The position numbers were made by a program, and so were the translations under genes. A stretch of 64,000 nt of DNA from Xiphydria camelus (lineage: Eukaryota; Arthropoda; Insecta; Hymenoptera; Xiphydriidae): the NCBI GenBank assembly GCA_963678675.1, contig OY783195.1:22778387-22842386 (forward strand), given 5' to 3'. Below are positions 1 to 12,393 of this stretch, piece by piece (position 1 is the first letter of the stretch; every line of letters begins with the position of its first letter). The notes below the pieces were generated by a model. It had not been told where the DNA came from, did no database searches, and saw only the letters and a list, made by a program, of their open reading frames with translations.

Positions 1-230
1 TCAAAATTATCTTCCTCTTCTGCTGAAACTGTAGGGTACTCTACAACCTGTGCTCCATGGGGTTCAGATGGATTAGCAAAATCCAATACGTAATCGTATT
101 CAATTAATGGTACGAGATCTACGTTTCTAAAAGTGTTTATAATGTCATGAATTTGATTATGAACTTCAATTTCATCTGATGTTATAGGGATCTGTGCCAA
201 CTCTGTAATTTGAAACGTAGTCGTTAACAT
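1..230 (-). CDS. partial hypothetical ORF running off the left edge
   Basis: Read on the minus strand from an ATG at 230-228 the frame stays open for 76 codons to the first base of the window, so the gene continues outside. An in-frame TAA lies two codons upstream of the ATG, which makes this ATG the likely start of the frame or of its exon. The product is acidic towards the visible C-terminus (a run of four acidic residues near the edge) and rich in Ile, Thr and Val, with no signal peptide or membrane segment. I do not recognise it. It could be the first exon of a host gene or of a transposon ORF; no splice donor is visible in it. Confidence 0.4.
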   Translation of the reverse strand, partial: MLTTTFQITELAQIPITSDEIEVHNQIHDIINTFRNVDLVPLIEYDYVLDFANPSEPHGAQVVEYPTVSAEEEDNF

Positions 231-2129
231 GTTTATTACATTTGAAACGTTAATCGGCGTCATTTTATATTGAAAAGCCTTTGGAGCAATGATTAATAAC
301 TGTTTCTAATAGAATGGTAACTAATTGCAGTCGTAAATGTCACTGGAAATAAGCTACATCTTTCAGCCATATTTATATTATACTAATAAAAAAACATGTT
401 TACGTAAGATTTTTTATGAACGGAAGAGAGATACCTTATCAACATGTAACGATAATATGGTAGTCACGAGCCAAACATGTTTGCAATACGCAAACCGGAA
501 TGTTTGCTAAAACATTATCGGCGTCAATGTCGACATAGATCCTGCGTCATTCAACGTTATCATTGAGGTTCATACGATATCTTATTTGTATTGTTTGAAA
601 AATACATGTCATTGATTCATTTCAATAAGTTTAATTTTTCATGTAACTGTAAGTACGTGTTTTGCTAAAATAATTAAAAACTGTATGAAATATATATAAA
701 TAAAAATGTAGATATCGTTTCATAAGACCGTTTCACTGTTTATGTCAAAACGGCCTTAAAGTTTGAGGTTTTCTAAATTAAAAAAAAGGATACATAATAA
801 ACTAGGGATATGTAAAAAGAGGACATTGAGAGGTGTTTTTACATAAACTTAAGAAATCCAAAAACCCATTTTCATGGGTCGGTGGTGGGAGTAACTTAAA
901 AAAAATTTTGTTCCAGAATTTTTTCACACCAGTTTTATAGATCGAGAAAAACCATAAAACTTTTATTTCAACTTTTATCCCTTATCTTTCACCGTTCGGG
1001 AGTTATTCCGTGAAGAAGAAAAATCTGCATTTTTTCAAGGGATGATTTCACCCTTTAAAAACGTAATATCGCACCAATGAAATGTATTTTTGTATTACGC
1101 TTGAACTATATTACTTGCACACGGAATGACGGAATTTTCTGAATTTTCGGGTTCCCTAACTTCCCTCGTAAGAAGCAATTTATAAACGCTGCATCCTAAG
1201 TATTCGTTCAGGATGATCTCTCAAGTTTTGCAAATAACTCCGAAACTCCGATGCATTTTAAGAATATTGAAGAAATTTGCACTTATTTATTTGCTAAAGA
1301 AAAATCCACAGCAGATTAACTACGTTTCAGGTCAATTACCCGTAATATCGGTTTCAATTTCAATATATCTAGTTATTTGCACTTCTGATGCTTTGTATTT
1401 ACATTGCTTAAGAGAGAGTTGCAGCCCAAACATATTTGTGGAAAAATTCTTCACAACCAATATGTGAGCCTCTGAACTGAAAGACGAGATGGACAGCTCC
1501 ACCTGATGCAAATGACAAAACCGCCTTTGCCAAGTTCTTTAATCAGGCCTTGCAAATATAATGCTGATTGCAGAACAATGTCCTGTAATTGTAAAAAAAG
1601 CAACGTTAATTGTATCTCTCTTTGCAAATGCATCCACAACCATTGTCAAAACTTACCTACGTAATTGTATAATTTTGTTAGTTTTCGATAATAATTAATT
1701 ATATAAACCACTTATTTCTTTTTCATTAATAAATTAATTTGTATTGTATTGTGATGACGCCGTTTTTAATTTCATACCTTACCCAAACAACTTTTTAATA
1801 GTCAAGAACAACGTTTTTTTCACAGCTACAGCAACGGAATCGAAAACTCCTATTAAATGACCGATAAAAAAATGGACCATAATTCCGTCCGGCAACCTCC
1901 ACGATGTCATTCTTAAAGAACTTAAAGTCTTTCTGAACTCAAATCATCAATCAGAATGAGGTCAGCGGTTTTTTCATACTCAATGTCTCTCAGCTCCCGG
2001 TCTATTAGGTAGCCTGACGTACCCTCACGGTCGAGAACGAGCTTGCGGCTGGCTCGACCGTTCAGTGCGGCACTCAGGTACCGCTAATAACGGCATCTTC
2101 GCCCTTTAGACATAGATTCGGAAATTTCC
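231..2129. other. unassigned AT-rich intergenic DNA
   Basis: No reading frame of coding character, no long inverted repeat and no recognisable transposon terminus. It contains A/T homopolymer runs and short simple repeats only. Confidence 0.5.
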
Positions 2130-2600
2130 CAAGTGTCATCTTCTGCTCCACCGACGCTCCTCCCCAGCCAATCAGGGTACGTAGCGACTATCGACGCTAT
2201 CCCTACCATAGCCTACGTACCGATAGATTTAGAAGTATATAACCCGAGACAAACCGCGTCTATTCTAATGTCAAACGAATCATCAAACGTGCCGTATGTG
2301 TCGTACTCCGCCGATCAACTTCACTCGGAATCAGTAAGATAATCAAGGTTCTACGTCGTATTTGGTATCGCGGAACGTGGATAGTACATTCAGGTGTCAG
2401 TCCTTTAATTGAACATGGCTCAGTTACCTTCGCTCTCATTGTCATTAGGCCATTGCGTGCCAGCCGAAGGATTGAAGTTCTGAGTTCGTACCGCGTCAAT
2501 TCAGCGCATTCAATTATAAATCATTATAAACCATGACTCCACTATATCTCGTTAGTCTAATATACGACCATTAAATTTAGTTAGTGTAGTTTCCAATTAT
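2130..2600 (+). promoter_or_regulatory. LTR-like Pol II promoter block (possible LTR remnant)
   Basis: A CCAAT box (2168-2172) is followed by TATATAA (2236-2242), and the block ends in ATTATAAACCA-type sequence near 2530. The same order of motifs (AGCCAATC, then TATATAAA, then AATTATAAACCA) recurs at 29180-29540, suggesting two diverged members of one promoter-bearing repeat, possibly a retrotransposon LTR. No matching second LTR or internal coding region is present here. Confidence 0.25.
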
Positions 2601-2651
2601 TTGAACTAGCCGATTGGTTAAACCTTCCTTTCGGTCGTTCGGTAAACATTC

Positions 2652-3497
2652 TAAAGGTTGGGACACACATTACCGGGCCGTGCCAGGGCCGGGACACGGC
2701 CGCCATTCGGCCCTGGCACGGCACGTTAAAGGGTGAGACATACATTACCGGGCCGTGCCAGGGTCGAACACGGCCGAAGAGGAAAAAATTGTCAAAACCC
2801 TTGCACGGCGCGTGTATTTAGGAACCACACATGTCCGTCAGTCGTCAGTTGCCTTGGAAACTGCTAGGTTGATTGCACTAAAACACATAAATTACGGAAA
2901 CAAGAGAAGCGCGGCCGGACCGTCACCGTGAAAAAGTAAAACTAAACTAACTGGCCCGGCCCAGTGACGGTCCGTTGGCGATGCCCGTTCACGGCTCGGT
3001 AAAGTGAGAACAAAAGCATTTGATTTTATTGGACAGATCATCCGCCGGGCCGGAGCACGGCCGGAGCACGGCCGAGTATCGTCCGTCGTCCGGCGAACGA
3101 TCTGTCCAATAGAATCAAATGCTTTTGTTCTCACTTTACCGGGCCGTAACCGGGCGTCGCCAACGGACCGTCACCGGGCCGTCACCGGGCCGGGCCAGTT
3201 AGTTTAGTTTTACTTTTTCACGGTGACGGTCCGGCCGCGCTTCTCTTGTTTCCGTAATTTACGTGTTTTAGTGCAATCAACCTAGCAGTTTCCAAGGCAA
3301 CTGACGACTGACGGACATGTGTGGTTCCTAGATACACGCGCCGTGCAAGGGTTCTGACCGCTTCTTCCTCTTCGGCCGTGTTCGACCCTGGCACGGCCCG
3401 GTAATGTATGTCTCGCCCTTCAACGTGCCGTTCTAGGGCCAAATGACGGCCGTGTCTCGGCCCTGGCACGGTCCGGTAATGTGTGTCCCAACCTTTA
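2652..3497. mobile_element. GC-rich foldback element with TAAAGG...CCTTTA ends
   Basis: The whole 846 bp is one near-perfect palindrome centred near 3070. The left terminus TAAAGGTTGGGACACAC is the reverse complement of the right terminus, and each arm carries nested short GC-rich palindromes (GTGCCAGGGCC type). A TA dinucleotide lies at both outer edges (2652-2653 and 3496-3497), compatible with a TA target duplication, but the symmetry prevents proof. It has no coding capacity. GC content is far above the flanks. A shortened relative lies at 48521-48980. The superfamily is undetermined. Confidence 0.8.
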
Positions 3498-4283
3498 TTC
3501 ATCATGCGGCGACCGAACATCTGATTATATATAATTTTTTTCTGGGGCACAAATAAGCGCGAAGCCGAAATAAAGGAAATACGAGTCACAATATAATACA
3601 GAGATCAAAGTACTCTACAACTTGATACTCGACCAAAGTCGATAATAAAATCAATACAAACGATGATCGCAATAACCTCCGTATGACTTTCGGCAACCAT
3701 AAGAAAAATCTTAGAGAGAAGTGAGAATCCTTAAACGCTACGTATGACATGCGCTATCAGTGAAGTACAAAATCGGGCTCAGAAAACTCAGAAGAGTCAC
3801 AGAATCTCTATCTAATTAAATTACGCCCGACACTGAAAAACGCAATACAAAACTCGACACTGTATTCAAAAAGAATAACTTCGACTACGCGACGCGAATA
3901 CGATATTTGAAGAGAGAAATATAAAAAGGCCTAGGTCATCACTGACACGAGCTGAAAAAGAGAAAACACGAAAGTATCTTAGTCACTACGGACTATAAGC
4001 TAAAGAAGCTCACATGAAAATGCCTCGGCCTCCATGGATATGAGTCAAAGAAAAGAAAACGTAAAAATACCTAGGTTGCCCAAACACGAGCCAAGAGAAA
4101 TCAAACGCAGTTAAGGAAAATAGAAAATTATTCTGAAATTTCACAAAATACACGATTCCGCTGCTGAACAAAGTTGGGATAATCAAAACACGATAAAAGC
4201 GGTAAAAAGCTAAACGTAGAAAGATGTTAGAGTCTATTGGTAAGAATTAACGAATCTTAGGAGCGTCAAAATTTCAAGGAACG
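3498..4283. other. unassigned DNA
   Basis: AT-rich sequence with no convincing reading frame and no repeat shared with other parts of the window that I can see. Confidence 0.4.
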
Positions 4284-5238
4284 CACAGTGGGGCCGATTA
4301 CATCAAAAGTTAACGGAAATTCTATGAAATAAAAGTAGTCGGTGCAAACAATTGTTTACATAAATTAGTAGTCTACAAGTCACATGTACCAAAACCCATG
4401 TTTACTTATCTCGGTGCGTGCTTGTTTGATTACTTTTTTTAAATTCTCAGTGAGTTTATTGCATATGATCTCGTTGTCAACATGGCTACTTTGCCCACAG
4501 GTAAGGTTATGAACGCTATGTGTGAGGCTGTATCCCTATTATACGATTTATATGATCTTTGTTTCAAATAACTTGTTTTGTATTGACAAGATTTTGTAGT
4601 CATTTTGTATATACTTAAAGTTTTAGTATATGCCCGAATGTGCCTGAACTTTGGTTTTGGGTTAAAAGTAATTTAGAATGATATGCGCGTTCAGTGCAAG
4701 AAACAAAATGTGCTCATATTTACTCAATTTTTATATAACGTTTATAATACAATCGGAAGTATTGCACACTAGTGTATTATAAACGTTATTTACAAATTGA
4801 GCAAATATGAGCACGTTTTGTTTCTTGCACTGAAAGCGCATATCATTCCAACCTACTTTTAACCGAAAACCAAAGTTCAGACACATTCGGGCACATACTA
4901 AAACTTTAAGTATACACAAAATGACTACAAAATCTTGTCAATACAAAACAAGTTATTTGAAACAAAGATCATATAAATTGTATAATAGGAATACAGCCTC
5001 ACATATAGCGTTCATAACGTTACCTGTGGGCAAAGTAGCCATGTTGACAACGAGATCATGTGCAATAAACTCACTGAGAATTTAAAAAAAGTAATTAAAC
5101 AAGCACGTACCGAGATAAGTAAACTAGTTTTGGTACATGTGACTTGTAGGCTACTAATTTATGTAAACAATTGTTTGCACCGCCTACTTTTATTTCATAG
5201 AATTTCCGCCAACTTTTGATGTAATCGGCCCCACTGTG
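4284..5238. mobile_element. Transib-type palindromic MITE (CACAGTG ends, 5-bp GAACG duplication)
   Basis: A 955-bp foldback with arms of about 470 bp and a short loop near 4760-4775. The termini are CACAGTGGGGCC and its reverse complement. The flanks are GAACG at 4279-4283 and GAACG at 5239-5243, a 5-bp direct repeat. A 5-bp duplication with termini beginning CACWRTG is the signature known for the Transib superfamily, relatives of RAG1; hAT would give 8 bp. There is no ORF, so it would depend on a transposase supplied elsewhere. The flanking match could be read as 6 bp (GGAACG) if the last G is counted with the flank. Confidence 0.65.
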
Positions 5239-6256
5239 GAACGGTGCGTTTCGCACAAAGTCAGTTGTCACTCGGAGGCCGAAAGTAGAAGAAGAATAGC
5301 TTCTTATGAATGCATATGGAGCATTCCACGACAAATCGTCAGTTTTTAACCCCGACCATTTTTAATATGAGCGATTTTGTTCTATATTATAGTTCCTGAT
5401 CAAATAAACATTTATGATTTTTTACAGATTTTTATCGTAACCAGTTTTCGACTTATGAATTTTCGAGTATCCGATGCTCTATTTTTTCAAATGCATATAA
5501 CTTTAAGTAAATAAGTGGTATTGTTCCGACAAACGTTGGTCGGAATTCAGAAGCATGGATATCATTTCCTAGAAATTAGTATTACCGCGATCAAGAGTTA
5601 ATTTCGATGATAAAACGGGCGATATGTTCCGCGAACCCTAACTAGTCTTTCACTAATAGTCCATCTTAAAGGTATCCTTCGACCTATAAGAGTGTATGCA
5701 GCCAGGTACAGGTAATTACCGAGCCTTTCCGAATCCTCGAGCTTTGATGCATTCCGAAAAGGGATTATCCCTGAATTATATATATATATATAACAGCCTA
5801 TTTCCTCTAACGGAACTTAGTACGTCACGGGAAATTCCAAGTACAGAACGCACCTGTACTTCTTCGAAACTTCCTCACCCCGTTCAGAACGCTAAGAGGT
5901 TGTACCTTCCTCGCCAGTAGGCGCATTCTGTACGGTCTTTCATTCCGGGCGTTCGGTGGCGAAGGAACGATTACGAACGCCGGCGGGCGCTTACACGAGC
6001 GCCGAGAGAATTCTGTAACAGGCATCGAACGCAGACGATCGTTGCACATGAGCTCGACCGCCTGAATGCTCGAGATCGCTCGGCAGCCGAAGATAGTCGA
6101 GAAAGTAGGGGTGACCAAGGAGAGTATATATATAGGAAGTTTGCCCCCCGTTCGCATTATTTTCCATGTCAACGAGGGGCTAACTTCATGTATCAACCCT
6201 CCCCGGTCTCACTACACTTTCACGTAGGCTAGCCAAGTGTTTTCCACGCTCTGCTC
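5239..6256. other. unassigned DNA with a TATA-containing GC-rich block
   Basis: No coding frame is recognised. The 5930-6200 part is GC-richer and holds a TATATATATA run near 6124, resembling a promoter or LTR fragment but with no second copy in the window. A (TA)n run lies near 5777-5792. Confidence 0.3.
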
Positions 6257-7504
6257 TTAAAGCAGTATGGTCATGAATTGATTTCCAAGAGTTAAATATG
6301 AAATAATTATGTATGCAAGCTAATATCAATAGAAACCTCCTGGTGCAATTTGGCGTAGATTGACCGTTTAGTATGTCTGATAAAAATTAATTACCGAGTA
6401 GAAAATAACCCAGAGTCTTATGGGCAAGACACATTTCTTGGGGTTTGTATGTAAAATCCAAGATTAAAATATAAAAAATATACCAAAAAACGGGGGAAAA
6501 AAAACAAAAATTTCTGCTTCTCGGTGTTCGGAAAAGGCGCGTCGAGTAGATGCGGCAACGTCGCGTCAGTGGAGTGGGTTCAAGCGTGCATTTCAGATCT
6601 CGTTTTTCCCACGATACACTCAAACGTTTGAGTGTATCGTGGTTTTCTCTACTGGCTTACGAGCCCATTGATAATATGCGTTGCCACACATAAAAAGACG
6701 CTAGTCAAAGGAGGCACATTATTTGAATAATAAGTGAAAAATAATCAAAATAATCGACTAATTCTTATGGTCATAAAATTTGTAATTCACAAAGAGAATT
6801 TTCAATTATACATCACAGTTTTCTGATGACTTTTTTTACGGATACTCTCCAAAGTGATCGTTGAGTGTCCGTAAAAAAAGTCATCAAAAAACTATGATTT
6901 ATAATTGAAAATTCTCTTTTTGAATTATAAAATTTATGACCATAAGAATTAGTCGATTATTTTAATTATTTTTCACTTATTATTCAAATAATGTGCCTCC
7001 TTTGACTAGCGTCTTTTTATGTGTGGCAACGCATATTATCAATGGGCTCGTAAGCCAGTAGAGAAAACCACGATACACTCAACCGTTTGAGTGTATCGTG
7101 GGAAAAACGAGATCTGAAATGCACGCTTGAAATCACTCCACTGACGCGACGTTGCCGCATCTACTCGACGCGCCTTTTCCGAACACCGAGAAGCAGAAAT
7201 TAGTTATAACTAAAGTATCAAACGGTCAATAATTTTAATCAGTGGGTGTAAATTTTTGTTTTTTTTCCCGTTTTTTGGTATATTTTTTATATTTTAATCT
7301 TGGATTTTACATACAAACCCCAAGAAATGTGTCTTGCCCATAAGACACTGAGTTATTTTCTACTCAGTAATTAATTTTTATCAGACATACTAAACGGTCA
7401 ATCTACCCCAAATTGCACCAGGAGGTTTCTATTGATATTAGCTTGCATACATAATTATTTCATATTTAAATCTTGGAAATCGATTCGTGACCATACTACT
7501 TTAA
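6257..7504. mobile_element. TTAA-flanked 1.25-kb foldback element
   Basis: A long palindrome centred near 6855. Its outer edges are TTAA (6257-6260) and TTAA (7501-7504), immediately inside which are AGCAGTATGGTCA and the complement of AGTAGTATGGTCA. A TTAA duplication is diagnostic of piggyBac-type integration, although the termini lack the usual CCC start. Each arm carries a smaller hairpin built on CACGATACACTCAAACG (6608-6643 and 7068-7100). There is no coding capacity. Confidence 0.7.
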
Positions 7505-7954
7505 CACTAGGTTTACGGAAACGCCTCAATTTGACGAGTGACTTATTCAGAGTGCTATTCAATTTCGATTATCTAGTAACCTCCCGTGCACCTCACTTAT
7601 AAAGCCCAATTGACGGGTGTGAGGGGGGGTTGTGCTTCCCCTGCCGGGCGCGTCCCTAGGTGGCGGATAAGGGGAATGGCCAATCTGATCAACGCCCCAG
7701 TGGCGCGAAAGGATCGGTTAACGGGAGAGATAAGCACTTCCAATGGTGCATAAACCCACCAACGGGAGAGTGAAGGCTCTCGTCGTGGACCAAAAGCTCC
7801 CCCCAAACATAAGGTGTGAGCTACCGTGCTGAGATGTTGTATGGCGCAGGGGGTAAGATGCGTTCCCAAACGGTGCCTCCCAGATACCGGGCGCCCTCTG
7901 GGAGTAAACAGCCAAGCCCTGGGTGAACGGACCTCTCCCCAGGTGATACCGCTT

Positions 7955-8616
7955 ATGTCTGACACTCGTGGGACAAAAATGGACCTGAATAAAAAAAGAA
8001 ACGAAACTACGGAACAACCATCTGGGGCTGAAACGAACCAGATGGGGGACGGAGAGACGGACGGAAGACACAGGGTCATCAAGCAGAGGTTGAGTGGAGC
8101 TGCGAGGCGACGACTGAATAAACAGACGCAAGGGGGGGTAAGGACTGAACAAGTCCGCACAACCCCTGGGACGGCGACAGATGGGGCTAGAGACGGAAGT
8201 GGGAGGGGGACTAAGAGATTTAACCCCGAACACCATACGGCTAGCCCCAGCACGACGAAGAGACTGGGATGTGGCTGAAAAGCCTATTCCCAGAAAACAA
8301 GATAGGAAACCTCATCCTCAACGTGGTCTCGACCGAGGAGCTCCCGAAGCGACACAGGGTAGTGGTCCACGATGAGGATGAGGAAATGACAGCCTCGGAG
8401 GCAGTACAGTTTCTGGCAAAACAGAATACGGGACTGGTCAAAGAGGACTGGACGATTGTCAAGGGCAGTGAAAGCAAGGGAGCTACTAGCGCCCACTTCG
8501 CTGCACTCGTCAATGATAAGGCGTTACGGGTCTTAGAAGCCTGTAACTTCAAACCTCACTGCGGGACTCAGAGAGCAACTGTGAAGTTGCTTGAGAAGAA
8601 CCGCGGTGGGGATTAG
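7955..8616 (+). pseudogene. ORF1 protein of non-LTR element I (frameshifted)
   Basis: The presumed nucleic-acid-binding ORF1 product of the retrotransposon. The first part (from the ATG at 7955) is Arg-, Lys- and Gly-rich and low in complexity. The second part lies in another frame from about 8269 and ends at a TAG at 8614-8616. That part resembles the DUF4780-type domain found in ORF1 products of insect non-LTR elements, ending in a segment like ALRVLEACNFKPHCG. The two frames overlap around 8269-8278, so a single frameshift links them. ORF2 begins about 30 bp downstream. The family match is from memory of the pattern and was not searched. Confidence 0.6.
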
Positions 8617-8648
8617 GACAAAATTGAGAAAGACGGGTGAACCCAGAT

Positions 8649-11600
8649 ATGGCTCACTCGACACTCAATGTTGTACAAATTAACTTGCATCATAGCAAAA
8701 GCGCCTCGGCCATATTGGTCAAGGAGCTAGCGAAGATGCACACAGGCATAGCACTAATACAAGAACCGTGGGTGGTAAATGGTGCTATAAGAGGACTTGG
8801 AGGAAGCGGGAGCTTACTCTTCACGAACTCTGAGGATAAGATTAGAGCCTGTGCATTCTTGTAAAGGGAGTGCAGGCGGTTTTCATTCCACAACTGAGCT
8901 GCGGAGACCTGGCGGTAGCTAGGGTAAACTTGGCAGAGAGGAGTGGAAGCAAACTAGAGTTTATCATAGGGTCAGCGTACTTGCCCTATGACTCAGCAGA
9001 ACCTCCACCTACAAGGGAACTCAAAAACCTAGTAAAAGAGATGAGGAAAAGGAAGGGTGAACTCCTGGTGGGGTGCGACGTGAACTCCCATCATGTAGGA
9101 TGGGGGAGCACTAACACCAATGCTAGGGGAGAATCCCTTCACGAATACATCCTGGCATCAGATCTGTCTATACTGAACAGGGGAAATGAACCTACCTTCA
9201 TGGACCGAAGGAGACATGAAGTGCTGGATATTACCCTATGTTCTGCGGGAGTACTGGATTGGGTGGGGGACTGGAGGGTTTCCAAAGAACCTTCAGGATC
9301 AGACCACAACCAGATGCTCCTTACGATAAAAGGGCATCGGGAGGGGGCCTCTAAAAGGAACCCTAAAAAGACAGACTGGGATAGGTACGTGAAGGAACTA
9401 AAACAGAGGATCCAGGACGTACCTACCCGGTTCTGCAATAAGAATCAGCTCGAGGTGATGGCCGGACGTTTCGCAGAGGCGCTGAGACTGTCATACGAGG
9501 CTTGCAGTGTAGAAAATATCTCCAAGGGAACCAAAAAGGTCAACTGGTGGAATAATAAGCTGGCCTCAACTAGAGGCCTGTTAAGGAAAGCTTGGAATAA
9601 GGTCAAGAACGCTAAAGACCTAACCAAGAAAGAAAAAGCACTGGAGGAGAGAAGATACCTTCAGAGAAAATATAATAAAGAACTGGCACATGCTAGGAAA
9701 ACAGGCTGGAGGAAATTCAGCAGCAGCATTGAGGAGTATGCTGAGGCCTCCAGACTAGTTAAAGTACTGGGGGGAAAGAACAACGCAAATGTGGGTTGTT
9801 TAATCAAACCAGGCGGACAATATACTTGGAGCATGGAGGAAACTCTGGAGCTCCTGCTTGAGGAGCACTTTCCGGGCTTTGAAAGAACGAGAGAATGGAG
9901 GCAAGAGAGCAGGTATGGGCAAAAAGCACCAAACTGGGCTCTTGCTGCTAAAATTGTATACCCTCAGGCGGTTGAATGGGCTGTTAGTACATTCAAACCA
10001 CTGAAGTCACCAGGTCCAGATGGCATCTACCCCCTAATGCTTCAAAGGGGTCTAGAAGTCATAATTGGACTATTAACTAAACTGCTTAGAGCTAGTGTTG
10101 CTCATGGTACAGTTCCAAGGGTCTGGGGAGAGGCAAGGATTGCCTTCATACCCAAACCCGGAAAAAACGGCTATATTAAGCCAAGAGACTTCAGACCCAT
10201 AAGCCTAACTTCCTTTGTGTTGAAAACCTTGGAAAGGCTTATGGATAGACACATTAAGAGTTCATACATAGCCGAACGACCTCTATCCCCTGCACAATAT
10301 GCCTATAGGGAGGGCAGATCCACAGAGACTGCCCTACACCACCTTGTGGCAAGGTTGGGGGAACAGATAGAGGAAGGGGGCTATGCTATGGCACTCTTCA
10401 TAGACATTGAAGGAGCGTTTGATCGCACCGGATACAATGTAATAACCGAGGCCATGTCTAGTAGAGGGATACCAGAAACACTAATAGACTGGACTCGGAG
10501 CATGTTGGCGAACAGATTGGTGATCGCCAAGAAAGATGATATAGAGGTAAGGGGGCGACCATCGGGAGGATGTTCGCAGAGGGAGGGGTTTTATTACCTC
10601 TACTGTGGTGCCTCGTAGTGGACGAACTCTTAGAACTACTGAGGAGGGAAGGATTCCTGGTCCATGGCTATGCAGATGATGCTGCGGTTGTGGTCAGGGG
10701 CAACTTCCTTAGTATACTAAGGGACAGAATGAACTGTGCCGTACGAACAGTGGATGAATGGTGTAAAAAGACCAATCTCTCGGTGAACCCGGAGAAAGTG
10801 TCTGCCATGATATTCACTAGAAAATACAAGGTGGAGTACCCGGAACCATTAAGGTTCAGGGGGACAAACATCGAGTATGTCAGAACACAAAAATACTTGG
10901 GTGTCGTCTTAGACACCAAGTTGCATTGGAAAGAACATATCACATGCCAGATCGCGAAGGTATATGCCTCGCTATGGGCATGCAGAAGAGCAATGGGCAG
11001 AAACTGGGGCTTTAGTCCCAGGGTCTGTCTGTGGCTGTACAAAATGGTGTTACTGCCAAGATTACTGTATGCAGCAGTGATTTGGTGGCCAAGAGTAGGG
11101 AGGATCGAATCAAGAAACCGGTTGAAAGCCCTTCAGGGCGTGTTCCTGGGGGCTGCAACAGGGGCGATGAGATCCACACCAACTGAGGCCCTAGAGGTGG
11201 CACTTGATGTGCTGCCTCTTGACCTTTTGATAAGAGAAAGAGCGGAACTCTCTGCATACAGGATGAACTGCCTTAGGGAGTGGACCACGGCAAGGACAGC
11301 ACACAGCAGACTAAGCGTGCTTGATCAAGGATCTATGTCCTTGAGACAGGATAAGATAGCCAGGAAATACCAGATCAGGAAGGCCTTTGTGGTCTACCTA
11401 CCTGAGAGGAATCACTGGGAAATTAGTAAGAGGACTCCGGGTCCAACAGTCAGGCTCTGGTACACCGATGGGTCGGGGTACGGGGGTCGCTTTGGGGCGG
11501 GAGTCTTTGGACCTCAAGAAGACCTCAGGGTAAGTATCGCCCTGGGAGACAAAGCCACAGTGTTCCAGGCGGAAGTCTTGGCAATAAAACACTGCCTGGA

Positions 11601-12277
11601 ACTACTTGTAGAGCAGCGCACTGCGAACAAGTATATTTATATTTGGTCTGACAGTCAAGCTGCTATAAAAGCACTCCACAGGACAAGCACGAATTCACAG
11701 ATTGTGTGGGAGACTATGGAAGTGCTAGAGATTCTAGGGAAAACCAACAAGATTACTCTTGCTTGGGTCCCCGGACACACAGGAGTCCATGGTAACGAGA
11801 TAGCGGACATTACTGGCGAAAAAGGGCACCAGAAAGGAGAACCTCATGCCAGTGGGAGTCCCCTTTGCCATGGGCAGGTTAGAGATTAAGAGGAAATTCC
11901 ACAGGCAGCATTTTCACCGGTGGAGTAATCTAGGAACGGGCAGACAGGCGAGGAATCTAATGCCTCGCCTAGCACAAAAGAGAGCCAGGTTACTAGTGAA
12001 CATGAACAGGATAAGCCTGAGCATTACAATCAGACTATTAACTGGTCACGGAAAATTCAACTCACACTGCAGGAGACTAGGTCTATCGGAAACGGATAGA
12101 TGTCGATACTGCAAAGTGGAGAGGGAAGATGCCCAGCACCTGCTGCTGGAATGTCCAGCACTAGGGGCTTATAGACACCGTCTGATAGGCGAGGCTTTTC
12201 CTAGCCTGGAAAGGGCTAGAGAGCTAGGGGTGGAATGGATATGTGGACTGGCCAAAAAGGCCAAGATGCAAATCTAA
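8649..12277 (+). pseudogene. ORF2 polyprotein of non-LTR element I: EN-RT-RNase H
   Basis: An apurinic-like endonuclease comes first (QINLHH near 8670, QEPW near 8760, GCDVNSHH near 9075, GSDHNQM near 9300). Reverse transcriptase follows: SPGPDGIYP near 10010, PGKNGYIKPRDFRPISLTS near 10155-10215, FIDIEGAFD near 10400 and the catalytic YADD near 10672. Next is RNase H (YTDGS near 11461, QAEVLAIKHC near 11567, SDSQAA near 11648, HTGVHGNEIAD near 11775). It ends with a Cys/His motif, CRYCKVEREDAQH-LLLEC, near 12102. It is broken by three frame changes at about 8860, 10585 and 11830. All catalytic motifs are still readable. The combination of EN, RT and RNase H places it in the I-like group; I cannot name the clade. 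Confidence 0.9.
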
Positions 12278-12393
12278 GGTACACCCCTAATCACAGCGGG
12301 GCTACAATAAAACTATTAAGTTTTCGGTGGCGTTCAGGGATGATTAGCGTCCTAACCGCTTTTATTATTATTATTATTATTATCTAGTAACCT

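Larger units (their letters stand above)
7568..12393 (+). mobile_element. full-length non-LTR retrotransposon I with 15-bp target duplication
   Basis: The element runs from 7583 to 12378. The sequence ATTATCTAGTAACCT stands directly before it (7568-7582) and is repeated directly after it (12379-12393), a perfect 15-bp target-site duplication. The 3' end is a (TTA)n tail at about 12361-12378, like the short-repeat tails of the I-like clades rather than poly(A). It encodes ORF1 then ORF2 (endonuclease, reverse transcriptase, RNase H, C-terminal zinc motif) on the plus strand. Intact duplications and both ends show it is not 5'-truncated. The ORFs carry several frameshifts, so it is now non-autonomous. 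Confidence 0.93.

Noticed and set aside
3004..3589. Overlapping frames in both strands of the GC-rich foldback
   Set aside because: They arise from palindromic GC-rich sequence; the mirrored frames in both arms are artefacts.
4284..5238. hAT MITE (CAGTGG-like ends)
   Set aside because: An 8-bp duplication could not be aligned, whereas a 5-bp GAACG duplication around CACAGTG fits exactly.
7597..8253. 218-codon minus-strand frame
   Set aside because: Antisense to the GC-rich leader and ORF1 of non-LTR element I; composition is that of a shadow frame with no family motif.
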